From Bimuria novae-zelandiae CBS 107.79 (taxonomy: Eukaryota > Ascomycota > Dothideomycetes > Pleosporales > Didymosphaeriaceae): DNA of 64,000 nt. The position numbers and the translations under genes are program-made. The stretch is taken from the NCBI GenBank assembly GCA_010015655.1, contig ML976769.1, positions 62,001 through 126,000 on the forward strand, in the 5' to 3' direction. Positions 45,674 through 56,299 of this stretch are shown piece after piece (the first letter of the stretch is position 1; the number at the start of each line of letters is the position of its first letter). The notes beneath the pieces are model-generated. The model saw nothing but the letters and a program-made list of their open reading frames with translations. It ran no database searches and was not told the DNA's origin.

Positions 45674-48600
45674 TAGAGTTGCCAATAATTAATCAATCAA
45701 AAATTCGGGCTGAGATTGATTTAATTGATCGTCGAGGACCTCGAGTTACTGATTAATTAATTAATGATTAATTTTAAGGCTTTTTAATTAATGATTAATT
45801 AATTAATTAATCGAAAAATCGCGCTAAGATAAAATATGTATAGCACAAGCTAGACAGGGTTATCGCACTGTGATACCTAATAGATATCGTGCATCTCGAG
45901 CTCTGAGAGCTCTACTGGGAGCTCGCCGTCCAGGGTCTCCTGGGGTGGAGAGTATCTAGCTCTTAGCCAACTCCGTACGCACGTGATTGTGGAGAGCATT
46001 TAAGAGCTTATTTTTTAACGTTTTAGCTCTATTATATTGCTAACCTTAGAAAACATTCTCTTACAGTAACAAGAGGACGCTAGAATTAAGAGGAGATTAA
46101 TAGTAAACTAAGAAAGGCAGGGATATCGATCGCGGAGAGATACCTAATACCTAATAGGATCTATATAGTATGCATAATCCTTAGGGACGCTAAGTTTATT
46201 ATGCCACTAGTAATTAAACTTGTTAGTACTATTAATAAGTAAAGTAGAAGTTTTAGCTCTTAGAGGCTTAACGTGTAACTTGGCGTAGTTATTAATATTA
46301 CTAACGCGCTTTACTCGTTTACGCGTAAGAGAGATAATAGGGCAAGCGTCCTCTAATTTATATATAGCCTAGAGCTCTTAGAATTGCTAATTAGCTTAAT
46401 TAAGCTAAACTTTATACTCTCCAGTCCATGCGTTAACAAAGTAGTACTTGTAGTAAGGGTGGAGGACTATAGAGGCGTAATAAACAGGCGTCTTTTTAAG
46501 GAGCTTGTAATACTTTAAGAGCTTTAAGTAGGCTATAGTTACGTTAATCTTTAAGTAGTCCTCTAGAGCGTCAGGCTTATTAAAAATAATATCTTAAAAG
46601 CTCTTAACAAGCTGCTTAAAGTAGGAGAGGAGGTACTTAAAAGTAGGGTATACCTCGTAGATTGCACTAAAACGGCTAGAGTTACCACGGCCTTTAAGTC
46701 TCTTTATAGCCTCCTTCAAGGGCTAGAGGATTTTAATATACTAACTAATTATAGCCTAATCAGTAGTAGTAAGGCTTTTTATAGGTATTCTATTAATAGG
46801 AGCCTTACTACGCTCGCGAGCTAAGGACTTATCCCGTAGCGCCTTCTCTACTTTATAATTAATAAGAGCATTAATTACGCAGTGGAGGAGGACTACTCTC
46901 TCTATAAAGTTAAGATAGCTATTCTAGCGAGTAATAACAGGCTTAATAGGTTTAAAGAGCTATAGAGGCTCTCCTACCTCGCGTGTTAAACGTTAAAAGT
47001 TATTAAAAAGGTCATGTTGCTAAGGCGTTAATATTAAGTATATAACGTCTATAAAGACTTTAATAGGGCCCTTTTCTCGCCACTCGCGTAGGTATTTCTC
47101 CTTAAGTCTAAACTATAAGGTGTTGTTATTAAAGGCGTCTTTATTAGTTCCAAATATTACAGTTTGCCCTACTAAGTTAAGCGAGTGAGGTAAGCAGCGG
47201 AGGCGTTAGTCCTGTGGGGCAAAGCTATAATAGGCGCCCAGCGCCTTAAGGGCTGTATTATTATTTGTCGCATTGTTAAATATAAAGTACCTAACTAAGC
47301 TACTATTAATACCAAAGGCCTATAGCGTCTTAATAATAACTATAGTAACTTTCTTACCTATATGCGCACCACTAAGTTAAGGGAGGGCAAGAGGCAGGTC
47401 GCAGAGCTTACTATAACTATTAACGTAGTAAGTAATAAGCCTATAAAACGCACTCTTGCCGCCTTTTATAGACTAGCTATTAAAGCTAATATAGATTTTA
47501 CTAAGGGCGCGAGCGAGCTTAGTTTGTATATAAGGCTATAAATTTACGTATAACCTTAACAGGAAGGCAGTAATAGTTATATAGCTCTAAAAAGTAGCTA
47601 GCTTAGCCTCTAGGTTAGCGGCGCGTAAGAGCTCTTAAAAGGACAGCGTCTCTACTTCGCGTAGTAGGTAATTATTCTTAGTAAGCTAGCTAACTAGAGC
47701 AAGTTAAAAACGCTATTAATTAAAGTTTCCTAAGGCGTTAGACACCTCTTATAGTACGCTAACGCCAGCGCTTATAAGGCCAGCGAGAGTACGCTGCCCT
47801 AACTCTAATAGAGTTAACTATTTGCCCGGGCGAAAGTGCCTATGGCCTGGCCGTCTCTACTCTATATGGTTCTATGCCAACGATATAGAGCTTATCGTCT
47901 CTTTAATAAATTAATTACTAGGTACTTTGTGTATATAGTAATAGTGGTAGACAAAAAATATACGCTGCATATTTGCCCGGAGAGCAACGCGATACCCGTG
48001 ATTATAGAGTAAAGACTTCTTAAACCTCTACGTACGCAGAGGCTTTGTATACTATAGTAACCTTACCTAGTTAATGCCGTTAAAGTTATTAGTAAACTAA
48101 GCGTTAAATTCGAGCCTAGGGCTGTCAGAGCTAGGTAAGGAGGTAACTAAGGGAGTAATAGTAGCCCTACTTAACGTAGCTTAAGAGGACAGCGTTAGTG
48201 TCTCTAGTAGCCTACGAAAGGGCGTTAATACGTTTAAAGGCCTTAAGAGCGTGTTAATTAAGAGTAAAGACTCTACGTTAAAAGCTATAGCGTTAAGGTC
48301 CCAGAGCTTAGTCTTAAAGCTCTAGCTACCCTAAGTTACCAGCAGGTCCTATGTACTCTATAAGCTAGACGCGACGACTAGTAACGCTACTAGCCTTTTT
48401 ACTATACTTAAAAAGCTCCTTTTACTTTTATTTTGTAAACCTAAGGCTATTATATACGTGTAAGAGAGAGGGTGCGAGAGAGTATAGGAGGAGGGTAGGA
48501 GAGAGTATTAATAGAGAGGGCAAACGCGCTAAAATTAGGGTGTTAAGCTAGCTAATTACCCGATTAGGAAATTACTAAAAACACCAAATAACTAACACTA

Positions 48601-48829
48601 ACAATACGTATAATTAACTATACTTATTAATATTACTGCTTTAAAAGGCCTTCTCAGCGTTAAATACGGCGTAAAAATAGATCAAAAGAATCAATCAATC
48701 AATCAAAAAAAATAGGAAAAAACTGAACTGATTAATTATGGAGAGAGAGAGAGATTGATTTAATTAATAGGATTAATTTGGGCAAAAATACTAATTAATT
48801 AATAGATTAATTAATTGTTGGCAACTCTG
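45674..48829 (-). mobile_element. hAT DNA transposon, complete structure
   Basis: 3156 bp with an 8 bp target duplication CTACTTAG (45666-45673, 48830-48837) and terminal inverted repeats of about 25 bp: TAGAGTTGCCAATAATTAAT on the left, CAGAGTTGCCAACAATTAAT read inward from the right. All differences between the two are C/T. Subterminal regions (45690-45820, 48680-48820) are packed with TTAATTAA and TCAATCAA motifs, as expected for hAT transposase binding, and a GA microsatellite lies at 48739-48753. One transposase gene lies on the minus strand. Confidence 0.95.
45960..48420 (-). pseudogene. hAT transposase remnant
   Basis: Minus-strand hAT transposase, almost full length, interrupted only by TAG/TAA stops at Trp/Gln codons. 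A BED-type zinc finger near 47915-47990 reads FFVYHYYYIHK, with Tyr where Cys ligands should be. The RNase H-like core includes SYITITAFLLRLYVNL (about 47520-47580), FIFNNATNNNTALKALGAYY (47220-47290) and RLRCLPHSLNLVGQTVIFGT (47145-47205). Then come EAIKRLKGRGN (46680-46720), HPYYKYYFVNAW (46420-46460) and the hATC dimerisation part with VSLRDRYPCLS and CKRMFSKVSNIIELKR (46030-46130). It would excise and reinsert the element; the stops prevent this. Confidence 0.88.
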
Positions 48830-49402
48830 CTACTTAGTTATACTTAGCTAGCCATGTGTCCTATTGCGACGCGCTTCTTATTAGTCTAAGTAAGGCGAGG
48901 TATCAATCGCGGGCTCGTTCTTATTCGATTTATTTATTAACTCTAACCGTTAACTTTAGGTTAGTAATCTATTAGCGTAGTAACTTTTCTGGAAGGCAGC
49001 ACGTGCGCAATAGGTGTGGCAATATAGTTAACTAAATAAAGGCCACGATATATTAGAGGCTTGCTTGTTCCTTCTCGTACTCGTGTCTATCGTTCTTATA
49101 TTGTTTAACGAGGATTTTATAGTATTTAAGATCTTCCTTAAACGCCTTTTGTCCTACTACTAATAGTTTAGTCTATCTTATTAGGATTTCGACGTTCGCG
49201 GCTGTTGCGTATCTAGCGATTATTAGGGCTCTAATAGCTACCGGTTTCGTTATTAACGGGACAGTTACCGTTAGATTAACTTTGTCTTAAATATTATAAA
49301 CAACGTATCTAGCTTGCAGCTGCGTTATCTATCCCGTGTAGTTAGTGTAATCTCTTAGCATTACTATAGGATCGCGGTAAGGTTACTACGCTATTTTATA
49401 TT

Positions 49403-49426
49403 GGTTAAGGCAGTAAGACTCTTAAT
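49403..49426 (-). promoter_or_regulatory. Element I primer-binding site
   Basis: The plus strand reads GGTTAAGGCAGTAAGACTCT then TAAT against the LTR. It is the same site as in F, G, D and E with one G-to-A change. Confidence 0.75.
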
Positions 49427-49595
49427 TATTAGATAAGATACTTGCGTGCGATAAGATATAATAATTAGTAATAATTATGTCTTGTTCTCTGTTAACTCTG
49501 TTGGGTTGGTTTTAACCCCTAGGCTAGTATAATAAGCGCTGTGGTCCCTGCTCGATTATACAGATCCGACCTCAACGCACTCGTTCTATCTAATA
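49427..49595 (-). repeat. Element I 5' LTR
   Basis: 169 bp partner of 41307-41475. Both ends are mutated (TATTAG at the start, CTAATA at the end). Confidence 0.94.
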
Positions 49596-49600
49596 ATAGT

Positions 49601-50030
49601 AGAGTCTAAAAAGTATCCTAAACGTAACGAGTGCTTAACCTTACTCAGGAATTATTATATTTTATTCTTATTAACTCCTAATACCTAGAGTTTACTTATA
49701 AATAGGGAGGCTATTCTTTTATTTCCCTAACTATTATTTTTTTATGAGTTAATAACTTATTACGCATAATTATTCGTGCTAAGATATAAACCTTTAGTAA
49801 AATTTTTTATTTTTATTTTTATAATTTCTTTATTTAGTAAAGATAGTCTTACTAGCGTTAAGTATCTATTAGGACACCTTCTTAATTACTTGCTAGGGAG
49901 GGTTTTATCTCTTTATAAGTCTAGGCATCGCCTTTATAGTATTTATTTATATACGTTTTTTTAACTTTATATGCTGCTTTATAGCTTTAGTTTATAATTA
50001 TATTTAAATTTACTTGTCCCGTGATAGGTA
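49601..50030. other. TA-rich degenerate sequence right of element I
   Basis: Continuation of the sequence interrupted by I. An open plus-strand stretch at 49776-49964 has a hydrophobic, low-complexity composition and no recognised motif, so I do not call it a gene. It is possibly the integrase part of Copia K or part of a Gypsy. Confidence 0.35.
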
Positions 50031-50731
50031 AAAGTAATTAAATTTAATATAAGGGGCTAGGTGCTTAAGGAGCTAAAGATACTAAAAGAATATTTATAAA
50101 TTTAATAAAGAGTCTAAAGTTAAGCTTTAGGCGTTAAGCTTATATATCTGGTGTTCGTATAACTAAGGGTTAAGGATCCGAGTCAACAACTTAGCGTAGC
50201 CTATTACACTAGATTACTACTAAAGGCAGAAAATAAGTTATACCTACCCTTCTTTACTAATTACTCAGCCACTAGTAGCTCTACTTACACAAATTTTACT
50301 TAATAAGCATTAGGGAGGTAGCTAAATAACTACTAGCTTATTAAAAATAATTTCTTAAGAAGTAGCCTATACTATATGCCCCTAAGTAAGGCACGTTGAA
50401 TTTTAAAATAGAGAAATAGTTAATAAGGCTTAGAAAAAAACAAATACTATCTTAAGAATTAAAGCTATATTATAGTAAGTTACTCTCCTCACTAACGTCT
50501 TACACAGAGATTAAGAAACACCCTCTTTATAAATAGTTTAGAGAAACTAAAAAACCGTATCTAAAAAGCTATTATAACAAAATATTATAATTAAAAGTAC
50601 TAATAAAGAAAATTGAGTTAACAGAATAATAGATTCTTGACTATATATAAATATACACCTATAAACTTAATAAATGCTATCACTTACTAAAATGCAAGAC
50701 GCGACTAGTCGTTTAAAATAACTAATAATAG
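50031..50731 (+). pseudogene. Copia K linker and RT start remnant
   Basis: Plus-strand Copia pol. The IN-RT linker reads ITQPLVALLTQILLNK near 50260-50310. RT begins at about 50470 and shows ILDYI.IYTYKLNKCYH-like sequence followed by KCKTRLVV near 50630-50720, the same motif that precedes the R-G-D segment in other copies. Element E is inserted at 50732 and K resumes at 62124. TAG/TAA stops are dense. Confidence 0.7.
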
Positions 50732-51018
50732 TGTTAGATTTAATAGTGTTCTGTCACTTTAAGATAATGCGATAATGAGAGTTAATGGATATAATAATTA
50801 ATTGTGGAAACCGTGGTTGTGCGCAAGGTGTCTATCTAGTAATATTTCACGCTTACACTATATAGGATAGTGTAGGGGCAATAGTGCGCCAGCCTCCCTT
50901 CTTTATCCTATCGCACTCTAGGCGATAGTTTAGGTAAGAAGACAGTAGATGGGTCGCACTTATACTATAGGCAATAGTATAACTTACTATAATTTACAGT
51001 AGGTTGTCTAATCTAACA
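50732..51018 (-). repeat. Element E 3' LTR
   Basis: 287 bp with near-perfect inverted ends (TGTTAGATT and AATCTAACA). Three hairpins are visible in its middle: 50856-50872, 50908-50928 and 50962-50980. Confidence 0.95.
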
Positions 51019-51059
51019 CACCCCCTTAGCTTAGGCTTATCCTTAAGCTAGACACAAGT

Positions 51060-52640
51060 TACTTGCTAATTTACACTTTTGCTTATAGTCTAAAAACTTC
51101 TATTCTTTGTTCTAGTTCGTGCAGGTTAACCTCTTAGTTAGTAATCTTTCCTACGACGTCCTTAAGTCCTAGTTTATCCAGAGACTTAGTCTATTTACTA
51201 GCTAGCAGAGCCTTTATAAGACTATCTACTGCCATTTCTTCTAATTATTAATACTAGACTTTAATAGCTCCGCGTACCACTTCTTGTCGAAGCTAATAAT
51301 TATAGATGTTAACATGCCTTAACTTTGTCTGTAGCTTAGCGATTTCTTTAGTGACAAGTTAAATGGTCTGTTAATTATCGCAATTAATCGTAATTATTAA
51401 TAGTGAGAGCTTAATCTTAAGCTTAGTAATTAGCCATGCTGTAAAGATAGCTTCTTTAGCAACTTGTAATAGGGCTAGTAGCTTAGCTTTAGTTATTAAT
51501 GTAGTAACTATGTTCTGTTTGTTTGCTTTCCAGGCGATAAGTCCACTAAATAGCTTAATAATATATCCTTAAGAGCTCTTACGGTTAAGGGTTATATCTA
51601 TAAATAATGCGTCGCTCGCGACTTCGTAGGTGTCTACTCCTCTAAAGCATAGTGCTAATACTCGTGTAGAGGATAGGTATAGCAGCACGCGGTCGGCGGC
51701 GTTGTAATATTTATTACTTAAATTGGCGAGAAATCGCGATAACCAAGAGCTTACGAAAGCAATGTCCGGGCGCGTGGTCACTATAGCATAGAGGATTAAT
51801 CCTATCTTCCGCTAGTATTAATTAATCTCTACCTTTAAGGCGAGTCCTTCTTAGGGGAGTAGCTTAATTACTACTATTAGGGTATCGTGCCGTATATCGC
51901 GTCGATTAACTAGGCGATTAATCTTGTCTACGTAAGACGCTTAAGATAGCCAGAGTAGTCTACAAGGACGGTCTCTAATAACTTTAACTCCTAGAAACTA
52001 CTATAGGTCTTTTCCGCTAGTAAGGGAGAATTTTAAACTTAACTATTTTATTACTACGTTAGTAGTGTGCTTCTAATCCTTTGCGTAGGTGACAATAAGG
52101 TTGTCTATATAGAAGAAGATAATAATTCCGTCTTTAATTATATAGCATGGCTCGTGTGGGACGGCGGCAAAGCCGAGGTCTTAGAGCACTTAGGTAAACT
52201 CTCGTTACTATAGTAATAGAGAGATTCGTAGACTATATAGCGCCTTATACAGCTATAAGATAGTGCTAGATTAGGTGTATCCTTATAGCATTCTCATGTA
52301 GATTTCTCTATCTAACTTTGCGTGGACGAAAGCGTTAGTAACGTCGTATTAGCTAAGCTCTAGATTAAAGCGAGCTACTATACCTATAAGTAGGCAAAAG
52401 GATCGTCCTGCGAGTATAGCGACGTAGGTATCTTAAGTAGTAAGGTGTCGTTGTTAATCTCCACGCACTACTAGTCTAGCCTTACACTTTTAAAAGTAGT
52501 AGTGTTTATTAAGCTTATAGGTGTAGACCTACATGTAGTTAAGGATTTAATGGCCTACTAATCGCGCTTAGGCGACGGGCACCTCGCTCTATAACTTTAT
52601 CTCTTTATAGCTCTATAAGTATAATTGCTCGGCATCCTTC
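51060..52640 (-). pseudogene. Element E RT and RNase H remnant
   Basis: Minus strand. An open stretch at 51569-51781 covers the RT-RNase H junction: MTTRPDIAFVSSWLSRFLAN, then A-A-D-R-V-L-L-Y-L, then the L-N-R-K-S-S segment (family DRKSS). The RNase H remainder runs to about 51070. The RT catalytic box near 52105-52135 reads IIIFFYIDN, a changed YVDD. YDVTNAFVHAKLDREIYMRM has a clear counterpart near 52295-52360. TAG stops are dispersed. Confidence 0.85.
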
Positions 52641-54405
52641 CACATCTTAAATAGTGGGTGATCTTTTATTCTTATTCTGCAAGATAAAGGTTCTAATAAA
52701 GAGCTTTAGTGTGGCTTCTTACCTACTTCGAGCATGCGTCTAAATTGCGCTTTATTAAGTAGCTTACCTTTATATATTCCTGCACTTCTTGCTTTAGTGC
52801 CTGCTAAGAAGGCGGCTGCCCATGGCACAGCGAGTTAATATTTTAACTATAATTGCACTATAGGTAATAGTTCACTATAAAGTTTAGTATAATTACTAGC
52901 TATTAATTATGCGAGCAGTGCGACAGGTAGTAGTGTCGCTAATAGTAATAGGTAGATATAGTTAACTTTCCTCCCTTAATTATACTCTAGAGTGTCGTTA
53001 TCCTCTTAGGAGTCTGTTATTGGCTCATCCTCGTAGAAAGACTCTGTGTGTTGTTATTCCGGCGGTAAGGGCGATAGCTTTACTAATTAGGTCCATGCTA
53101 CAATCTCTTTATAAGTGCTGTGCATAAGGTTGTCTATTAGGTCTTTTATCTTGCCTAAGAACACTAATTGTTCGTCGAAAATAACGTCGCGAGTACTAAT
53201 AACCTTTACAAGGGAGGGGATCTATATCCTCTAGATATTCGTTAATTAATAGCCCACTAGGTAGCTAATATATGCTTTTAGATTAAGCCTTTAGAGCTTG
53301 CTCTTGCCGCGTTTTATATCGTTAGTCATGGCAAAGGCTTTACAGCCGTAGGCCCTAAGGTAAGCCTAATTAGGTTTCTTTGGCTGGGTGACAATGCCAT
53401 TCTGGAAGGCTACTATTATAAGGAACACTTTGTGTAGTGATCGCTATTAGTTGGCGTAGTTTGGTGTTTAATTATAGAGGTATACGGCCGCTCGTGTGAT
53501 TTTTGGCTATAGTGTTTAGGGAAGATTGGCGTCTAGTCGCATCGCACGACTTTTCTCCTTAATTACACCCCCTAAGCGTTTAGCGCCTCTATTCTGCGCT
53601 TGGGTGTCGGGTGCTAAAGGCTCGATAATAATACCTTCGCTAATACACCACTTATTAACGTCTTGTTTAACTAAAAAGATCTTATTGTTAGACTCTATTA
53701 CTTTAATTATAATCTTAAACTATACTTTTATAAACAGTGCAAATTCCTTTAGCAGCTTAATAATTATCCGCGCTAGTCTATTATCCTTAAAGTAGAAATC
53801 CTAAGCTATACCTAAGAATCTATTAGTAATAAGTATCTAGCTTTTCTCGCCGGTGGAGCTTTCTTGCTCAAAGTCGTGGAAGTCAATAGCAATTCTTTCA
53901 CCAGGGCTATTATTACTCTATCTGGCCTGTCTTCGTATTTGTCGCTTAAGTTTCGATCGTCCACAAGCATCGCATTAGACCGTGGTAGGTCCTTTAAGGC
54001 GCACCCCCTTAGAGTAATTTACAGTATATTCGAGCGCCTAAGGTCCTAGGTGGCCTAATCGTTTATGCTAAGTAATTATATCTACCTTCTAAGCTTGCCT
54101 TTTAGTGCGCCAGTTAGTCTTGTGTGTAGTATAAGTTACACTCTTTATCGTAGTATAGCTCGTTAATGTTCTAAACTCTAGTACCTATTAATTATGTATT
54201 TCCTAGAGTTCTACGAGGACTATATTATCTCTTTACTTAATTATTATTAGTTCTGCCTGCGTATCCTACTAGAGGCCTTGCCTCTAAAGTAATTAGAAAG
54301 ATACCAGATTGCATAGCAGTTTAGGACAATAGGCAACGTTATTAAGCCTTAGTGTCTAATTCCCTTATCTACTTCTAACGTGTAGATAGACGCTCTTATA
54401 TCCCT
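52641..54405 (-). pseudogene. Element E linker and integrase remnant
   Basis: Minus strand, ending at the LINE. The W-A-A-A-F-L-A-G-T counterpart is at about 52795-52825, the acidic linker at 52980-53050, and the integrase C-terminal region with V-I-S-T-R-D-V-I-F at about 53175-53205. The core (G-A-K-R-L-G-G-V-I-K-E-K at about 53555-53590) has its last catalytic region well preserved, and GAG-pre-integrase is near 54000-54060. Plus-strand open stretches at 53526-53795 and 53864-54049 are shadows of this frame. The integrase and protease N-terminal part resumes at 60333. Confidence 0.8.
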
Positions 54406-54418
54406 TTATCCATACTCG

Positions 54419-54640
54419 CACCTTCACCAACTTTAGGAATTTCGAGAAAGTGGTAAAAATTGCGAAATCTTTATCCCGTTCATCTTACTTTCACCTGAAA
54501 TCCTACTCCTAGCCATCCTCAGGCACCGCACGCGTGCGGTGGGCTAATAATAGTAATAGAGACGCCTTAGAGGCCCCTTTCGGGGGCCTCTATAGCGACC
54601 TGCCCCGCAGACCCTAAGTCTACGCGATAGACTAACATCC
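54419..54640 (+). promoter_or_regulatory. LINE 5' untranslated region with two hairpins
   Basis: Contains an 18 bp perfect palindrome (54524-54541, CACCGCACGCGTGCGGTG) and 28 bases later a 9 bp stem with a 5-base loop (54569-54591, AGAGGCCCC/GGGGCCTCT). Both are intact despite RIP elsewhere. In LINEs the 5' UTR holds the internal promoter; these structures could be promoter or RNA elements, but that is inference. Confidence 0.6.
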
Positions 54641-54649
54641 AGCACCCCT

Positions 54650-56240
54650 CTAGGAAGCGCTAATAGACCGATATCTGCCCTCCTAGACGCCTTTCCTTTA
54701 GTAGAGGCGTGCCTATCCGCCTAAAAGCTACTATAGACATAGTAGCTAATACCTTTACCTCCTACCTTACGGCTACGCGCAAGGCGGCAGAGACCTAAAA
54801 GAAAGTTATAATAGCTATAGCTAAAGCTATTAACTACTACGTTACTAATCTTAAGCACCTAGAGAAGCTAGCGGCTACCTCTACCCTCTATAACTACCTT
54901 ATACAGATACTAAAAAATTTGGCTACGCTAAGCCCTCGTCCGAATATAGCTAGGACTGGCTACGACTCGACAACCACTGCCTACACCACAGACAGCGACA
55001 GCGGCCTTGCCGCCCAGCCCCAGAGGATATGGGCAAGCGTAGCATCCGCCTCCCACGGAGATAGCGGATACACGACGACCACAGGCAGCAGTAGGAAATC
55101 CATAACCACAGATAAGTGGTAAACCACACCTAGATAGGCAATAGACCCACGGATTTTACTTATAGTCGCGGACCTGGCCAACTAGTTAGGCCAGACCTTT
55201 GCCTTTGCTATACAAACGGCTATCTACGCCGCTACAGGGCTTAACCCTAGTGCTATCCCTATAGCCACAAGGACCCGCACTAGGTGGGCCATCACCCTGG
55301 CCTCTAACGACATACGACAGCAACTTATGGAACAGGAAAAGAAGGAATTAATAATAAAATCTATTAAAGCTAATAGCGCTGAGTTACCTACGCGATAGGT
55401 TAATTATACTATACCTAGAGTACCTAGTAGCTATTGCTTGCTGCTAGGGGAAGACGTGCCCTACTCCCTCTAGATAATAGCGGATAAGGTTTACACGCAG
55501 ATAAAATAACACCTTGTAAACTATTATCCCTCTTAACACGGCCCTGATTAATTTAGACATACTATCTAAATAGTGTCCTTTAAAAAGCCTGCAGCGGCTT
55601 TTTGCCTCTTTGGTGCCAGCAACCTTTCCCGCGAGATAAGCAAGAAGCGAGCTATAAAACGCTATAACCCTGGCTACTAGGGCTACTACAACGCAGCACG
55701 CTGCACACGCACACCCTACTACTATAACTATAAAAAGAAACCTAGCGAGCACGAAGGCCTAATAAGAGATAACTACGCTTATAAATAATAATACCCTAAC
55801 TATCGCGGCCTATACGCCGCAGACGACCCTACCTGCCTAGTTAAACCTAGGCGAGTGAATAGCCGCATTATTTAACTAACTCGCCATAAACTGGCAACAC
55901 TAAGACGCGCTAGATAAAAGGCCTTTAACTAGTTACATAACTTATACCCTTAACCTAAGCCTACCGCCTAGGGCCAGGGCACCTCCCCTAGCGGAGAAGA
56001 CAATAACTAAACTAAGCCTATATTAATAATACCAAGTTAGCTAGAGCAGGAACTGGTGACCCAAAGCCATTATCCCCTAAAAGGACCTCGACGCTCGACC
56101 CCGTACCCCGACACCGCCTTACGACAAGCCGCTCCACGCCTATTAAATAGGCCTATACGGTCCTTTACGCCTACAAGCGATAGCCTAAACCTCGCCGCGC
56201 TTTCTGCTAAAAGCGCGAGACAGGAAGAGCACACATAGTC
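54650..56240 (+). pseudogene. LINE ORF1, gag-like RNA-binding protein remnant
   Basis: Reads in one frame from about 54650. A helical stretch (AIAKAINYYV, then LKHLEKLAATSTLYNYLIQI at 54815-54915) is followed by a Ser/Thr/Gly-rich region (54925-55120) and a middle region with a GEDVPYSL segment (about 55447-55470). Zinc knuckles at about 55625-55740 include GYYNAARCTRTPYYYNY, where several Cys ligands have become Tyr. A second Cys/His part runs to about 55900 and the tail to 56240. The product would bind LINE RNA and aid target priming. Stops are mostly TAG. The start codon is not determinable. Confidence 0.75.
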
Positions 56241-56299
56241 CTCCTTATAGGAGGACCAGACCATAGACGAATCCTTAAGCTAATAAGGAATAACCGCCG

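Larger units (their letters stand above)
44991..49400 (-). pseudogene. Element I gag remnant, split by the hAT
   Basis: Gag occupies 44991-45665 and 48838-49400 around the hAT insertion at 45674-48829. The zinc knuckle K-C-P-A-C-R is near 45240-45290, with later ligands changed to Tyr. The rejoined sequence is collinear with gag of F and G. The N-terminus near 49300-49390 encodes the Y-T-x-Y-T-x-W-L-x-Q-L type motif in decayed form. The primer-binding site follows at 49403. Confidence 0.75.
41307..49595 (-). mobile_element. Copia element I, complete, carrying a hAT
   Basis: Minus-strand Copia with 169 bp LTRs (41307-41475, 49427-49595) and target duplicate ATAGT (41302-41306, 49596-49600). 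It is about 5.1 kb without the hAT insertion in gag. The polypurine tract (AGCTAAGGGGGTGTG on the minus strand) abuts the left LTR, and the primer-binding site abuts the right one. The plus-strand LTR runs TGTCAGATAAGATGC to TCTATCTAACA. Gag, protease, integrase, RT and RNase H are in usual order in a single frame with point-mutation stops. Confidence 0.95.

Noticed and set aside
48739..48753. GA microsatellite as a promoter GAGA site
   Set aside because: A short run inside the hAT terminus, with no evidence of regulatory use.
45674..48829. Possible host gene or helitron in the insertion within element I
   Set aside because: 8 bp duplicates, inverted repeats and transposase motifs identify a hAT transposon.
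49776..49964. 62-codon plus-strand stretch that could be a small membrane protein
   Set aside because: Its hydrophobicity is explained by TA-rich decay. No start context, homolog or neighbour supports a gene.
53526..54049. Two open plus-strand stretches in element E
   Set aside because: They are antisense to the well-preserved integrase of E; the integrase motifs are on the minus strand.
54981..55181. Open minus-strand stretch opposite LINE ORF1
   Set aside because: It overlaps the plus-strand ORF1, which has recognisable domain context. No motif was found, so it is a shadow frame.
55444..55752. 102-codon open minus-strand stretch with hydrophobic start
   Set aside because: It is antisense to the ORF1 zinc-knuckle region. 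The apparent signal-like N-terminus is the complement of coding sequence.
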